Assembly: GCA_016946835.1 (NCBI GenBank)
Contig: JACVTC010000070.1
Coordinates: 910,001 to 974,000 of the forward strand
DNA: 64,000 nucleotides
Direction of reading: 5' to 3'
From: Neocallimastix lanati (nom. inval.)
Taxonomy: Eukaryota; Neocallimastigomycota; Neocallimastigomycetes; Neocallimastigales; Neocallimastigaceae
The notes below the pieces were generated by a model. It saw only the letters and a program-made list of their open reading frames with translations. It ran no database searches and was not told where the DNA came from. The position numbers were made by a program, and so were the translations under genes. Of this stretch, positions 45,133 through 57,316 are shown one piece after another; position 1 is the stretch's first letter, and each line of letters starts with the position of its first letter.

Positions 45133-45534
45133 AATAACTTGGCTTGACTGTTTAACAAAATATTTAAATGAATCTGTAATGAAACAATTAGAGAAATATT
45201 TTATTAGTAAGAATAGAAGAGCTTTAAACTTACAGGGGAGATGTTAGAAATAAGTTTAATATAATAAATAAAATAAATAATAAATAAATATAAAATAAAA
45301 TTAATGTAAATAGAAGTATAAAATAAACTTAATTATAAAAAAAAATAAATTTATGTATATTGTGGCCTTTATCATTAAAAAATATACATAATATGGATCA
45401 ATGTAAAATTATTTTAGATAGAAATATAAATTTGCTCTTTATAAATTATATTATGTATGTGAATTCTTTTAATATAATAAATATAAAGTGTGATTAATAA
45501 AAATCTTAACATAAGATAAAAATAAATATTTTCA
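45133..45534 (+). mobile_element. copia 3' end: RNase H terminus, polypurine tract and LTR
   Basis: 45137-45240 reads as the C-terminal end of copia RNase H (LTKYLNESVMKQLEK, then FISKNRRALNLQGRC and a stop). A polypurine tract CAGGGGAGA and an LTR start TGTTAGAAATAAG at 45242 follow. The LTR probably ends near 45534 (TTTTCA). The rest of the element is missing or unrecognisable; it is a fossil fragment. Confidence 0.65.
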
Positions 45535-45609
45535 ACGAAATACAATTATAAGAAAATAAATATTTATTATTTATTATTATTTAATTATTTATTACTATTA
45601 TTATTATTA

Positions 45610-45664
<55 letters not shown>

Positions 45665-45679
45665 AATAATAATAATAAA
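45535..45679. repeat. (ATT)n microsatellite and spacer
   Basis: (ATT)n at about 45565-45680, turning into (TAA)n on its right edge and forming a near-palindromic simple repeat. No gene. Confidence 0.8.
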
Positions 45680-46440
45680 ATCATTTAGAATATCATTTAC
45701 TGAAAAAAGAGTCTTTTTCTTAGATATATATTTCTTGGTGATTTAATTCATCAATAAAAAGACGTTAAGTATTCTAAAACTTCTCTATTTGGAATTTTAA
45801 AATATATTATATCTTTCGATTTCTTTTTTTTTTTTTTTTTAATTAATTTATTTTTATATTCCTGAATTTCATCTGCATCCATATTTAACTGCTTTAGGGT
45901 CATTTGATGAAATTTTTATAATTAATTTATTCATATTTTTGATATTTTCTTTATATTCTTCTTCGTCTGCTATTGTTAAATAACCAAAAAAAATATAAAA
46001 CTTTCTAGCGGTCTTCATATATTAAATAATTTTATTCAATTGGTGAAAGTTTATCAAATGAAAATTCAATTATTTTACCTCATAATAAATTTAAAAATTC
46101 CACATCAAAATTAAAGTTATTAATTTTAAGAAGATTTTTTAATTCTTCACTTTTCTCTGAATAAACCCTATAATTGGATAATTCAAAATTATTACTTTTT
46201 ATTCTTATTTTTCTGAATGAATTTCATTATAGAATATGGATAATAAATATTTTTAATAATACATTTATCAGAAAAATAAAAATATCCACAATATTTTTTT
46301 TTTTTAAGTCTTTCTTTAATTTCATCTTTTGTGTTATCACTGTCAATTTTTTCTTTGCTATCAAAAATACTTAAAATTGAATAATACGTTTTTTAATTCG
46401 TCTTCAGTAAATCCATAGCAATCACTAAAATAATTATCTT
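45680..46440 (-). pseudogene. AAA-ATPase-like/nuclease family fragment (unit 2, downstream copy)
   Basis: The minus strand matches residues of about 975-1215 of the intact gene: FSDCYGFTEDELK near 46395-46440, IIHYPYSIMKFIQK-like near 46200-46250, YLTIADEEEYKENIKNMN near 45925-45990, and IIYFKIPNREVLEYL near 45765-45815. It is interrupted by stops and a T-run. It shares the AAAGAGTCTTTTTCTTAGAT segment (about 45705) with the end of the neighbouring gene at 48550. It is the counterpart of 22712-24245. Confidence 0.75.
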
Positions 46441-46702
46441 TAAAGAAAAAATAAAATAATATATAAAAAAAAATAAAATAAAATAAAATAAAATAAAATA
46501 AAATAAATTACAGAAAATTTAAACAATTTTATATTATATTATATTATATTATATTATATTATAAAAATATATGAATATAAATATATTTTTTCAATAATTG
46601 TATATTTTAAATTAAATTATTTTTATTTTATTTATTAGGGTTTGGAATGGTTAATCCATTTGGTATATAAAATAATTTATTATTTTTATAATTTGTATTA
46701 AC
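46441..46702. other. paralogous spacer of unit 2, left part
   Basis: (AAAAT)n and (TATAT)n simple repeats, then TATTTTTTCAATAATTGTAT with following sequence as in unit 1 at 24820-24890. Confidence 0.6.
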
Positions 46703-47208
46703 TGTTAGAATAGGTGAAACATATGTAAAAAGTGTCATATTTTATTAAAAACATATTAAAATAACTTAATTGAAGTCTATTTAATACATTGTCAAATATG
46801 TTAATGAATATTGTAATAAATTAAATATACAAGCCACATTATAAACATATAAATACCTGTAAATTCGTATTAGTTTAATATTTAGTTAATAATATAAGTA
46901 GCTCAATAATAACCCTTAATCATAATATATTCATTTAATAAAGTTAACATATAAATTTCCAAATTCCTAATATTAACAAATATTAATAAAATTTGTTACA
47001 ATATGTGAATTTATATATTAAATGAATCTAGAATAATGATCATATAAATTATTAATATAAACATAATATAATGTCATTAATTAAAAGTATTTATAACAAG
47101 CCACATTTTAGTATAAATACATGTAAATTTCATGATGTTGAACATGGCTAGTTAACCTATTTTATATTTACTTATAAATAAACCTTTTTAATAAAAAACT
47201 TCATATCA
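46703..47208 (+). repeat. two solo-LTR-like copia remnants side by side
   Basis: The first begins TGTTAGAATAGG (46703), ending near 46980 (ATTAACA). The second begins TGTTACAATATG (46994) and ends ATATCA (47208), about 215 bp. Each contains ACAAGCCACATT followed within 15-20 bases by a TATAAATAC box (46829-46860; 47096-47120), as in the LTR of the element at 26.7 kb. No internal copia sequence accompanies them and no clear target duplication is found. Confidence 0.5.
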
Positions 47209-47887
47209 AATAAAACAATAATTTAAAGAAATATATAAAATTTTAATAAAAATAGTTAATTTTTAAAATTTTGAATATAAATGTAAGTAATAAAAAATTC
47301 ATTCATTGATTCATGATTAAAGTTAAAATTTAAATTCACACAAATAAGAATTAAAATAAAATTAAAAAAATTTTTTTAACTGAAAAATACCAAAAAAAAA
47401 AAAATAAAATAAAATAAAAAAAAAAATTAATAATAATAAAAAAAAAAATTAATAATATTAATGATAAAAAAAAAGTAAAAACTTTTCAATTTTATGATGA
47501 TAATTTTTTTTTTTATTTTTTTTTTTTTTTTTTTTATAAAATAATTTTAATATATTTATTTATTATTATTTAATTAAAATAAAGTATAAAATGTTGAATT
47601 TTAAACAATTTATTAATAAAATAAATAATAATTATTATTAAAATAAAAATAAATTTATAATTTTTTGTCTTAATATTATTATTTATTATTTAATTATTCA
47701 ATTATTAATAATATTCAATTATTCAATTATTATTAATTTTATTTATTAATTATTATTTATCAATTATTTATTATTATTTATTAATTATCTATTTATTATT
47801 TATTTCAAAAAAAAAAAAAAAAAAAAAAAAAAATTATATAAATTATATATTCTTAATGTTTGCTTATTTTTTTTTAATTTTTTTTTC
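47209..47887. other. paralogous spacer of unit 2, right part, empty insertion sites
   Basis: Matches unit 1 flanks with the insertions absent. The sequence around 47265 corresponds to the SINE target, and around 47440-47475 (AATAATAATAAAAAAAAA) to the copia target. 47540-47887 matches 32375-32760. Confidence 0.65.
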
Positions 47888-47959
47888 TTGCATTATATTA
47901 TTTTTTATTATTATTATTATTATTATTTATTATTATTTTTATTATTATTTTTATTATTA

Positions 47960-48530
47960 GTTTTACCTTTAAATTTTATTATCATCTTCATTATCTTCAT
48001 ATTCTTTTATATTTTCATCATTCACTTTCATTTCAATAAGGCATTTTTTTCTAAAAAAAGCCATACCATACTTTATAATACTTTTAAAATCATTAAATTT
48101 AAATTTTTCATCATATATTTTTTTTCAATTTGGTTTATGGCTATTTTACATGCTTCACTTAAAGAGTTCTTGTCATCGCTCTTGGATACTTTAATTTCAA
48201 TTATAATATATTCATCTTTTACTTTTTCATGAGGAAAACCTATATCAATTATACCGTGTCCACTTTCCTGTTCTACTGCTAAACCTTTAACATTAAGATT
48301 AAAAAAACAACTGCATTAAAAATAGTTGATAAAAATGTTCAGGAGGTGAACTTTCCGTCAATTCTGTCGATTCCGTAGTTTTCTTTGATTTCTTTGATTT
48401 CTTTTTGTTACTAATAGGTAAATGATGAAATGACGTGAACTAAATATTGATAGATATTTACTTAAATTTTCATTAATTACTTTTAATTTTTTTTAATTTT
48501 TTTTTTTATAAATTTCATTAATAAATTCAT
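47960..48530 (-). pseudogene. detached nuclease domain of the unit 2 AAA gene
   Basis: The minus strand downstream of the stop at 48531 still reads as the rest of the family protein: ILNEFINEIY (about 48495-48540), the KKSKK/TES linker (about 48355-48410), and VEQESGHGIIDIGFP plus YIIIEIKVSKSDDKNSLSEA (about 48165-48285), with the catalytic D and E-x-K preserved. A frame change near 48545 and later ones keep it out of the main frame. The gene has therefore recently lost its active nuclease domain, or the domain is reached only by frameshifting, which is unlikely. Confidence 0.75.
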
Positions 48531-51109
48531 TTAGAATATCATTGACTGATTAGGAGTCTTTTTCTTAGATTTATATTTTTTTTTGTCATTTAATTCATCA
48601 ATTAAATGATGTAAGTATTCTAAAACTTCTTGATTTGGAATTTTAAAATATATTATATCATTCGATTCCTTTTTTTCAAGTAAATTATTTTTATAGGATT
48701 GAATTTCATTTGAATCTATTTCCATTAATTTAGATTCATTTGATGTAATTTTTATCATTTTATCATTCATATTTTTGATGTTTTCTTTATATTCTTCTTC
48801 ATCTGCTACTGTTAAATAACCAGAAAAAAATAAAACTTTCCAGATGTCATTATATGAATTATCTTTTTTTAAATAATCATATTCAATTGGGGAATAGTAA
48901 TCAAATGATAGGTCAACTATTTTACCACATAATAAGTTTAAAAATTTCGCATTAAAATTAAAATTACTATTTTTAAGGAAATTCTTTAATTTTTCGTTTT
49001 TCTCTGGATAATTCCAATAATTAGATAATTCAAAATTATCACGTTTATTTTTATTTTTTTGAACGAATTTCATTACAGAATATGGATTATAAATATTTTT
49101 AATAATACCTATATTAGAAACACAAGAATATCCACCATATTTTTTTTTAAGTCTTTCTTTAATTCCATCTTCTATATCGTCACTTTTTTCTTTGCTATCA
49201 GTAATATTAAAATTGGATAATATGTTTTTTAATTCGTCTTCTGTAAATCCGTAGCAATCACTAAAATAATTATCTTTAAGAAGTGAGCATTTAGTGAAAT
49301 TATTAGCTCCTGAATTTGAACTATTTAATCCAAAATGATAACAACCTGTTATTACTCCAAAATACAGATTATCATTTCCTTTAAAGGCACATGAAAATAT
49401 ACGTTCTATAATAGGTTGTACAATATCAAAAACTTTTTTTTTTATGGAATTTATAAGAACTTGGTCATATTCATCGATTAAAATAATACATCTTCTTTTA
49501 TAAAATTTTCTTAAACAACTACACATAAATGAAAGAGAATTAATTAATAATTTTATATTATTTTTATTTTTATTTTCTATTTCATTCCAATCTCTTTTAT
49601 CTAAATCGTCCAATTTTTCAAATTCGATTTTATTTCGCATATTTTTAAATAATGTAGATATTATATCTATTAGGAAATTCTTTATTTCTTCAAAATTATT
49701 GCCTTGTATACCCTTAAAATTTAAATAAATTACAGGATATTTGTGAAAATGTCTCATATTTTTTCTATCTTTACTTACTTCTAAGCCATCAAATACAAAT
49801 TTCTTATCTTCATTTTCTATTTCATTTATCGGCTTTTCAAAAAATTCTTTAATCATACTTAAATTTAAACTTTTTCCAAATCGTCTTGGTCGTGTGATCA
49901 AATATGCAATAATTCCTTTACGGTTAATTAATTTTGATATCATTTTCGTTTTATCAATTAAATAATAATTTTTATTTGAAGCATATTGGAAATCTTCCCC
50001 TGTATATATTTCTTTTTGCATTTCTTTTTTTTTAAAACAATTTCCATAATTTATTTCGTAAATTACATCACAAATTTTTTCATTAAAGGCTATTCCAAAT
50101 TTAATGATTTTATCATATTTCTCTTTTAATTTAATATCATCAAATTCTAAATTTTCGTTGTAATCTAAAGCTTCAATACATCCTTCTTTAACAATATCGT
50201 TATAATTAATTATAATATAAACAATATCATTTTTATTATTATTAGATTTAAGATTTTTCTTAGGAATAATTAATAATTCACGAATATTATCATTTTCATT
50301 AAATTTTTTTTTGGTAACAACTTCACATTCATCACTTAGACTTAACAATGAATAAATTATACTGTAATATTTATCTAAAAATTCATTCTCATAATAATCA
50401 TAACCGGTACCGTAACCTAAATTGCTTTTTATTTTATCTTTTAGGAATTCTATAATCCTTTCTTCATCATAATTACGTGTCAATGAGTCAATAGTATTTT
50501 TTATTTTTTCATCTTTACATAAATTTTGTTTCCATGATGAAAGTTTATTTTTAATAAATTCGCTAACATCATTAGTCCTTATTTCTAATTTTACTATTTT
50601 AAAATCAAAATTTGTTGTAACAGTCCTATAATCATAAATTAAGTAACCATATCCAACTAATAAAGTCCAAATAATTTCTCGATGTTTTTCTATATAATCT
50701 TTCTTTAACATTTCATAATTCATTAATATTGGAATTTTCTTTACAATACACCCATTTTTAAGTAGAAAAATAATATCTTTAATCATAATGTAATCAAAAT
50801 TTATAAATATTTCATTAAAGAATGTATTAAATTTGGAAGAAAAATCATTCACAATTTCTGTCTTTTCAATTTTTCCATTAATATAATTCAATACACTACG
50901 TAAATCATAATATTTAACTTTACAATCTTTATTATTATTATCAATGTATTTATCCACTTTATCATTATCATTCATATTATCAGCTTTTATATTATTTCTG
51001 TTATTACTTTTATTATTATTATTACTATTATTATTATTATTACTATTATTATTATTATTATTATTACTATTATTATTATTATTATTATTACTATTATTAT
51101 TATTATTAC

Positions 51110-51151
<42 letters not shown>

Positions 51152-52187
51152 CAATAAAATGAGTTAAATTTGATGAAAAGATAATATTTATTTCATTTGT
51201 AATATTAATATTTTTTGAATTTGTAGTTGATAATTCATTTATACCATAATAACCATATTTATCAAAAATTTCATTGTTTAATTTAAATATGGATATAAGT
51301 TTTTTCATTTCAGAATCGGTTATATTAAAATATTCTTTATATTTACCATCTATTATAGAGTTATTTATTAAATTTATTTCGTTAAAATAGTATTCATTTA
51401 CATTTAAATTTCCTGTAATGAATGTTTTAAATAAATAATGATAATACTTATCTTCTTTAAATATATTTAAAAAGACATCTTTATAAAATTTAAAAAATTC
51501 ATTATAAAAACTAGTATTAACAGTGTTTAATATGGGTGAATCATAGTTATCTATTAATAATATTATTTGTTTATTGAATACTTTATTTAAATTTAAACAT
51601 AAAAAAGAAATTGATTCTTTTAATTCATATAATGAAAAAATACCACTTTGAAAATTTTCCCATTGTTCTTTATCATATTTATCTAAATTTTTTAAATTAA
51701 TGTTTTTATAACTTCTAAACAATTTTTTAATAAAAGATTTAAAACTTTCAATAGTTGCTTCAAAAGTTTTTTCTATTTTAAAGGCAGAACTAAAATCAAT
51801 GTAAATTACTGGATATTTACCTTGATATTTATCAAGATATGTTTGGTCATCTTCCTTTTCTTTACTTATTAATAAATTTTCAAAATATTTTTTGTTTTGA
51901 AGGTTTTGAAATTCATTTTCTTTTATGTTTTCATAATTCATTTCAAAAAAATAACGCAGCATAGTTAAATTAGTAGTCTTTCCATATCCGGAGGGTCTAG
52001 TTATACATACTATTTTTGAACCATCTTGTAAAAATTCTTTTATTAATAAGGATTTATCAATATAAAAATATTTACATTTAAACTTTTTTAATAAATCACT
52101 ACTTTCTTTCCTTTTTTTATTTGGAGGTTCTACTGTGAAATCCTGATTTTCATTTTCAGTTACTCGTTTTAATTTACTTTCAGCCAT
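48531..52187 (-). CDS. AAA-ATPase-like family protein, C-terminally truncated paralogue
   Basis: 1218 residues, paralogue of the 1430-residue protein in the same orientation. Same start (MAESKLKRVT) and PPNKKRKESS motif. Module 1: Walker A RPSGYGKTTN (64-73), ILLIDNYDSP (209-218), an Asn/Ser tract (346-398) and a nuclease-like end without catalytic residues (about 573-712). Module 2: Walker A RPRRFGKSLNL (766-776), Walker B IILIDEYD (901-908). The frame ends with KKKTPNQSMIF soon after the ATPase module, and the expected nuclease domain lies downstream out of frame. Divergence from the paralogue is uneven: near-identical in residues of about 630-716 but strongly different at about 825-890 between the KYPVIYLNF strand and Walker B. 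It may still be expressed as an ATPase-only protein; otherwise it is an early pseudogene. Confidence 0.75.
51010..51155 (-). repeat. in-frame Asn/Ser trinucleotide tract
   Basis: (ATT)n with interspersed ACT on the plus strand codes poly-Asn with Ser. It stands at the same protein position as the Asn/Asp/Thr tract of the paralogue. Confidence 0.85.
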
Positions 52188-52689
52188 TTAAAAATTTTTT
52201 TTTTTTTTTTTTTTTTTTTTGATTTAATAAAAAATTATATAAAATATTATTAAAATTTTTTATATGAAATACTAATACCAATAATAATATAGATAATAAA
52301 AATTAGAATTCAAAACTTTCTCAAATTGAAAAAAAAAAAAAAAAATGATTAAGTCTTGAAACTGATAAAATAAATAATATTAAAACTGAAAGTAAAAAAA
52401 ATTATTACCTCCTTTTATATATAAATATATATTTAAAAATAATTTGGTCATAACAAAACTTATGTCCATATAAAAAAATTTTTATTTTTAGATATATAAT
52501 TTAATTTATTTATGACCATTTAAAAGATAAGTTAACTTTTTCTCCTTCTGAATTAATAAAAATTAATCAAAAATATCAATTAATATTATTTTTAAATATA
52601 ATAATAAAAAAAAATAAATAAATATAAAATTTTTTGTTATTAATATAAAAAATTGATTTTTGTTGAGATTTTTTTTATAAAATAATTTT
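52188..52689. other. A+T-rich upstream spacer
   Basis: A 31-base T-run directly before the start codon (52193-52220), then non-coding DNA. No specific promoter element is recognisable. Confidence 0.55.
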
Positions 52690-53180
52690 AATTATTAATT
52701 TTCCAACATCTTTAATCTTTATTTTTAACTTTCTTACCTCTGAAATACAGTAATTATTACTGGTAATAACATATATTAAATAACTATTTTTAATTAATAA
52801 TGTCCAAATAATTTCTCTATATTTATTTATATAATCTTTCGTTAATATTTCATAATTTATTAATTTTGATATTTTCTTTTCAATATACCCATTTTTAAGT
52901 AGAAAATTTATATTTCACTTTCCAATATAATCAAAATTTATAAATATTTCTTTAAAGAATTTATTAAATTCGGAAGAAAAAACATTCTCTAATTCTATCT
53001 TTTTAATTATTTCATTAATATAATTTATTATACTATATAAATCATAGTATTTGACTTTATAATCTTCATTATTATTACTAATGTAATTTCTCATTTCATC
53101 ATTATCTTTCATATCATCAGCTTTTATATTATAACTGTTTTAGCTTTCATTATTATTTTTATTATTAGTATTATTATTAT
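52690..53180 (-). pseudogene. AAA-ATPase-like/nuclease family fragment (unit 2, upstream copy)
   Basis: The minus strand matches residues of about 405-550 of the intact gene: KADDMKDNDEMRNYI (about 53075-53125), YKVKYYDLYSIINYIN (about 53020-53066), FFKEIFINFDYIGK (about 52915-52955), and ILTKDYINKYREIIWTLL-like (about 52795-52855). It is the counterpart of 38860-40175 but shorter. The sequence just outside (AATTAAAATTTTAATTAAAA) is shared as well. Confidence 0.75.
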
Positions 53181-53580
53181 TAACAAAACCAAAAAAAAAA
53201 AAATTTTTATAATTAAAATTTTAATTAAAATTTTAATTATAATTTTAATTAAATTTTTAATCAAGTTTTTAATTTAATTTAATTTAATTTAATTTTTTTT
53301 TTTTTTTAATTTTTTTTATTTATTATAAATTCATTTTATAAACTTCTATTTTAAAATTTCAAGTGTAATATATTATAATTTATTTACCAATTGAATTATA
53401 TACTATAATATTTATTTATATTTTTATAATATTTATTTATATTTTTATTATATTTATTTATATTTTTATATTATTTATTTATATTTTTATATTATTAATT
53501 TATATTTTTTTATATTATTAATATATACTTTTCTAATATTTATATATAAAATTTATACTAATATAAAATTTTGTTAAGAA
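53181..53580. other. A+T-rich spacer with TATTTATATTTTTATA repeats
   Basis: Simple repeats at 53395-53530; the edge of the duplicated unit lies near 53290. Confidence 0.6.
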
Positions 53581-53831
53581 TGTAAATGTAACTGAAATCT
53601 CACAATCTCAATTATGATTATTTATAGTTAATATGGCTTTTATTTATTTATATTTAATTATATGAATATTACATAATAAAGAATATTAAAGTTTAACAAA
53701 ATATAATAAATAAGATTTATAATAACTATTTAATAACTATCTAATAACTAATGTATTCATAATGTGGCTTATAGTGGCGTATTATTATTACAATGCATAA
53801 TGTATAATTATAATGTAGCTAATACTTAACA
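53581..53831 (-). repeat. solo-LTR-like copia remnant, minus strand
   Basis: The minus strand starts TGTTAAGTATTAGC (53831) and could end near 53581 (TG on the plus strand). It contains AAGCCACATTATG (minus, about 53758-53770), the motif shared with other LTRs here. No target duplication is seen. Confidence 0.4.
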
Positions 53832-54145
53832 AATTTGTTATTACTGAAAATTTTTTATATTATTATGAATAAATTTTTTTTATTTCTTCTAAAAACAATG
53901 AATCTAATCCAACAATTATGAAGTAAAATCTACCAATTTATTTTGGAAGGTAATAAAAAAGTAATGTTAGAGTAATAAAGAATATATTGAATCTAAATCA
54001 AGTCCTTTTATTTTATATTTTCAGATAATTAAACTTTAATAAAATATATATTGATAATATTTTTTTTAAAGGCCATAAATATTTTTTCAAAATAATTTTG
54101 AAAGAGAAGTTCATCATTTATATTAATCATTCAAAAAAAAGGATT
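53832..54145. other. A+T-rich spacer, possibly copia-derived
   Basis: No clear frame. It leads directly into recognisable RT sequence, so it may be decayed pol sequence. Confidence 0.35.
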
Positions 54146-54890
54146 CAAAATAAAATAAATTGATATTATTGTAGCCTTCCTAAATCCAAATCTCAATGAA
54201 GAAGTATACATGAAACCGCCTGAAAGACATCCAGATTTTAATAAAAAATTTTTAAGGCTATATATGGATTTAAGCCAAGCAGAAAAAGAATTGAATAATG
54301 AATCAAATAATTTCTATATAAACCTGATATTTAAACAATTAGTAAAGTTTTATCTATAAATAAAGAATTCAAAATATTATTAATTGTATTCTTAGAGTAT
54401 ATATAGATAATGTACTGATTTCTGATAAAAATAAAGAAATTAATAACATAAAAAATAAAATTTAAAAAATAAAAGAAATTGGAAATGTTGAATTCGTGAT
54501 ATGTCTATTACATTTATGAAGATATGAGAAATGATTAAATTAAACTAAAATAAATATTCAATTCGATTTATTAGATAGCTATAATATTTTTAAAAATCAA
54601 CCCACTTTGAGTATATGAAATCATTAAAAAATAATGAATTTAAGAGGACAAAAAAAAAAAAAAAAAATGAAACTTTGAATTGGAAGACTCCTTGATTCTA
54701 TACTTTTCAATATGTTCACGACTTTACATTATTTTTTCTGTCAATAAAGCAGTCAGAAAATCAAAAGGAATTCACAATGGAAAATTAAGAGAACGTTTGA
54801 GGAATATTCAGATAAGTCTAAAAGGAACCCTACCCTTCATAACTATGTACCCATACGATAGGAATTTCTTTCGTAGATATATTTAATAAT
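54146..54890 (+). mobile_element. copia pol fossil (reverse transcriptase region)
   Basis: The plus strand reads AFLNPNLNEEVYMKPPERHP (about 54172-54232), the copia RT segment, then a YIDNVLIS box-like stretch (about 54398-54425), GNVEFVI (about 54483-54503) and the ICSRLYIIFSVNKAVRKSK region (about 54705-54765) that precedes RNase H. It is strongly broken. Sequence of about 54895-55010 (a TATATAAGG box, GGGGAGGAG) may belong to an LTR like that near 40700. Confidence 0.65.
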
Positions 54891-57316
54891 AGTAATTGTG
54901 CAACCCCTCTCAGGGCCAGAGTGATTGAATTATCTTATCTATATTATCTATGAGATTAAAAATAATTTGTATATATAAGGGGAGGAGAAATACTTATTTT
55001 TACTCACAAACGGTTTTTACTGAATTTGATAGCAAAGATTAAAAGTAATAATAAATGATGTATAAAAATCTTATTATTACAAATATTTATATTGATGTTC
55101 TTAAAATATAAATAATGAAAATTATTTGTTTTTTCAATTACTTGTTATTTGATATTAAGAATAGAAATAATAGTTTTTCTTTTATTAACTTATATTTTTT
55201 TACATATATATATATATAAAATTTGTACCCTAGACTAAAGTTAAAAAGGGATATCGATTCATATATTTAATACTTCCCGTATAATTTTCCAATATCTCAC
55301 TATTTCCCTTCTTTTCTTATAATGAAATACCATTAATTAATGACATGATAAATCAGTTAAAAGTATCATTTTTTCAAAAGATGGTATTACTAATTATTTA
55401 TAAATAAAATTTTATATTATTAATTTTTAATCTCGTATCAAACGAATAAAGTTGATATATGTAATTGAAGATAAAGAAAATATGAAATCAAGAAAAGGTT
55501 AAATTTCTCAATATTAGATTAATATTAAAATAAAAAGTTTTATAAAAATAATTTTCTTCAAGTTTTAATTTTATAAAAGTAATTTTTCAATTTAAAACAT
55601 TTTTTCATTTATTGTTAAAATAACTTTTTAGGAATAATATTAATTTTATTTTTTACACTTTTCTTTTTTCGATTTAAATTTTTATTATTTATAAAAAATT
55701 AAACTCTTCTAGATACCCATATTTTATGTTTTGTATAAAAAAAAACATTGACTCGTAAATACGAAAGAATTTTTTTTTTATATTATAAATAATTTTTTAA
55801 AAAAAAAAAGGAAAAAAATTCATAAATTATTAATAATTACATATAAATTATTAGTTGAATATAAAAATATATTTAATAAAATTTTATTTAAAAAAGAAAA
55901 AATAAAAAAAAACATAAATAAGGAAATAATTAAGTTGAATGAAAAAAAAAAAATAAAAAATTTAAAAATTTAAGATTATTAAAGTTATAAATAATTACTA
56001 GGATGAAGAGAGGAATACATTAATGAGAATGAATGTCAATATACAAAGATATGGATCTTCACTTTCTAGGAAAATTTAAATTGATTCTCTTCTTGAAAAA
56101 TATAAATATTAATCTAAGAAAAAATTTTCATTTTTATTTAATTGTTCTAATTGATAATATTTATTGAGTATAATATAAACTAGTTTCAAATATATACTCA
56201 TATAATATTATTTTTAATTTAATTATATAAAATGTGTATTATTTTTTTTTTTATTTTATTTTTAAGTTTATATTTGATTTTAATTTCAACTTGACTTTAT
56301 TTATTTTTATTTTTTATGTTTTCTATTATATAAAAAATGAAATTTCTAGGATTTTTTTTTTTTAAATATTATATAATTAATTATTTTTTTTAATTATTAA
56401 ATATTTTTTATTCATTAATTTAATTAAAACTTTAAAAAATATAAAATATAGATAAAATGTTAAAAAATTATACTCAATAATTTACTGAAATTTTTTAATA
56501 TAAAAAAAGATTTTTTACTTTTTTTGTTACATAATATATATATTATTTTCCCTGTAAATAAAAAGTATTAATAAATATATTTTTTTTATAATATTTAGTT
56601 AAAAATAAGTTATTATTGTTTTCTAAATTCATATTAATAACATAATAAATATATATTTATTAGGATAAATTCCTAATATGATATTATATATATAAAACCA
56701 TAAATTTTTATTAATACTTTTTAAAATTCTGATAAATTATGTTTAACGTCTTAATATATTATTATATACACTTTACTAATAATATTAGCATTTAAAATAA
56801 AATAATTCTGAAATTTAACAATAAAACTATTTATATTATTTTTACTTATTTAATCATTTATTTAATAGAAATTATATAAAAAACATTTACTATAAATATT
56901 TAAATATGTATAATAGATTTACTGATTATTGAAAAATTAAAGTTAATAAAGTTTTTTATTAAATTTTTTTTTGTAATTAATAATAATTTTGTTTTATTTT
57001 ATTTCTTTTATGTAATTAAAAATTTATTTAAAAATAAATATATTTTGAATAAAAATATTATATTTTAGAAAAAAGATTTATATTAAAAAATTTTTTTAAA
57101 ATTTTACATCAATTAAGATTAATACATTTTAAAAAGAAAGTTAATTTTTTTTTATTTTTTTATTTTACACTTTATTCTATAATTTTTATTTATTAATATA
57201 TATAAATATTTTTAATTTTTTAATTACTTATACATAAAAGTAAAATCATAATCATATATAAAATATCTTTTTTAATAATTAAAGCACTATTAGAGTATTA
57301 TAATATTTTTTAAATT
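54891..57316. other. A+T-rich intergenic DNA
   Basis: After the LTR-like part (to about 55010), no frame or motif is recognised. It leads to the ankyrin-type gene at 57317. Confidence 0.55.
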
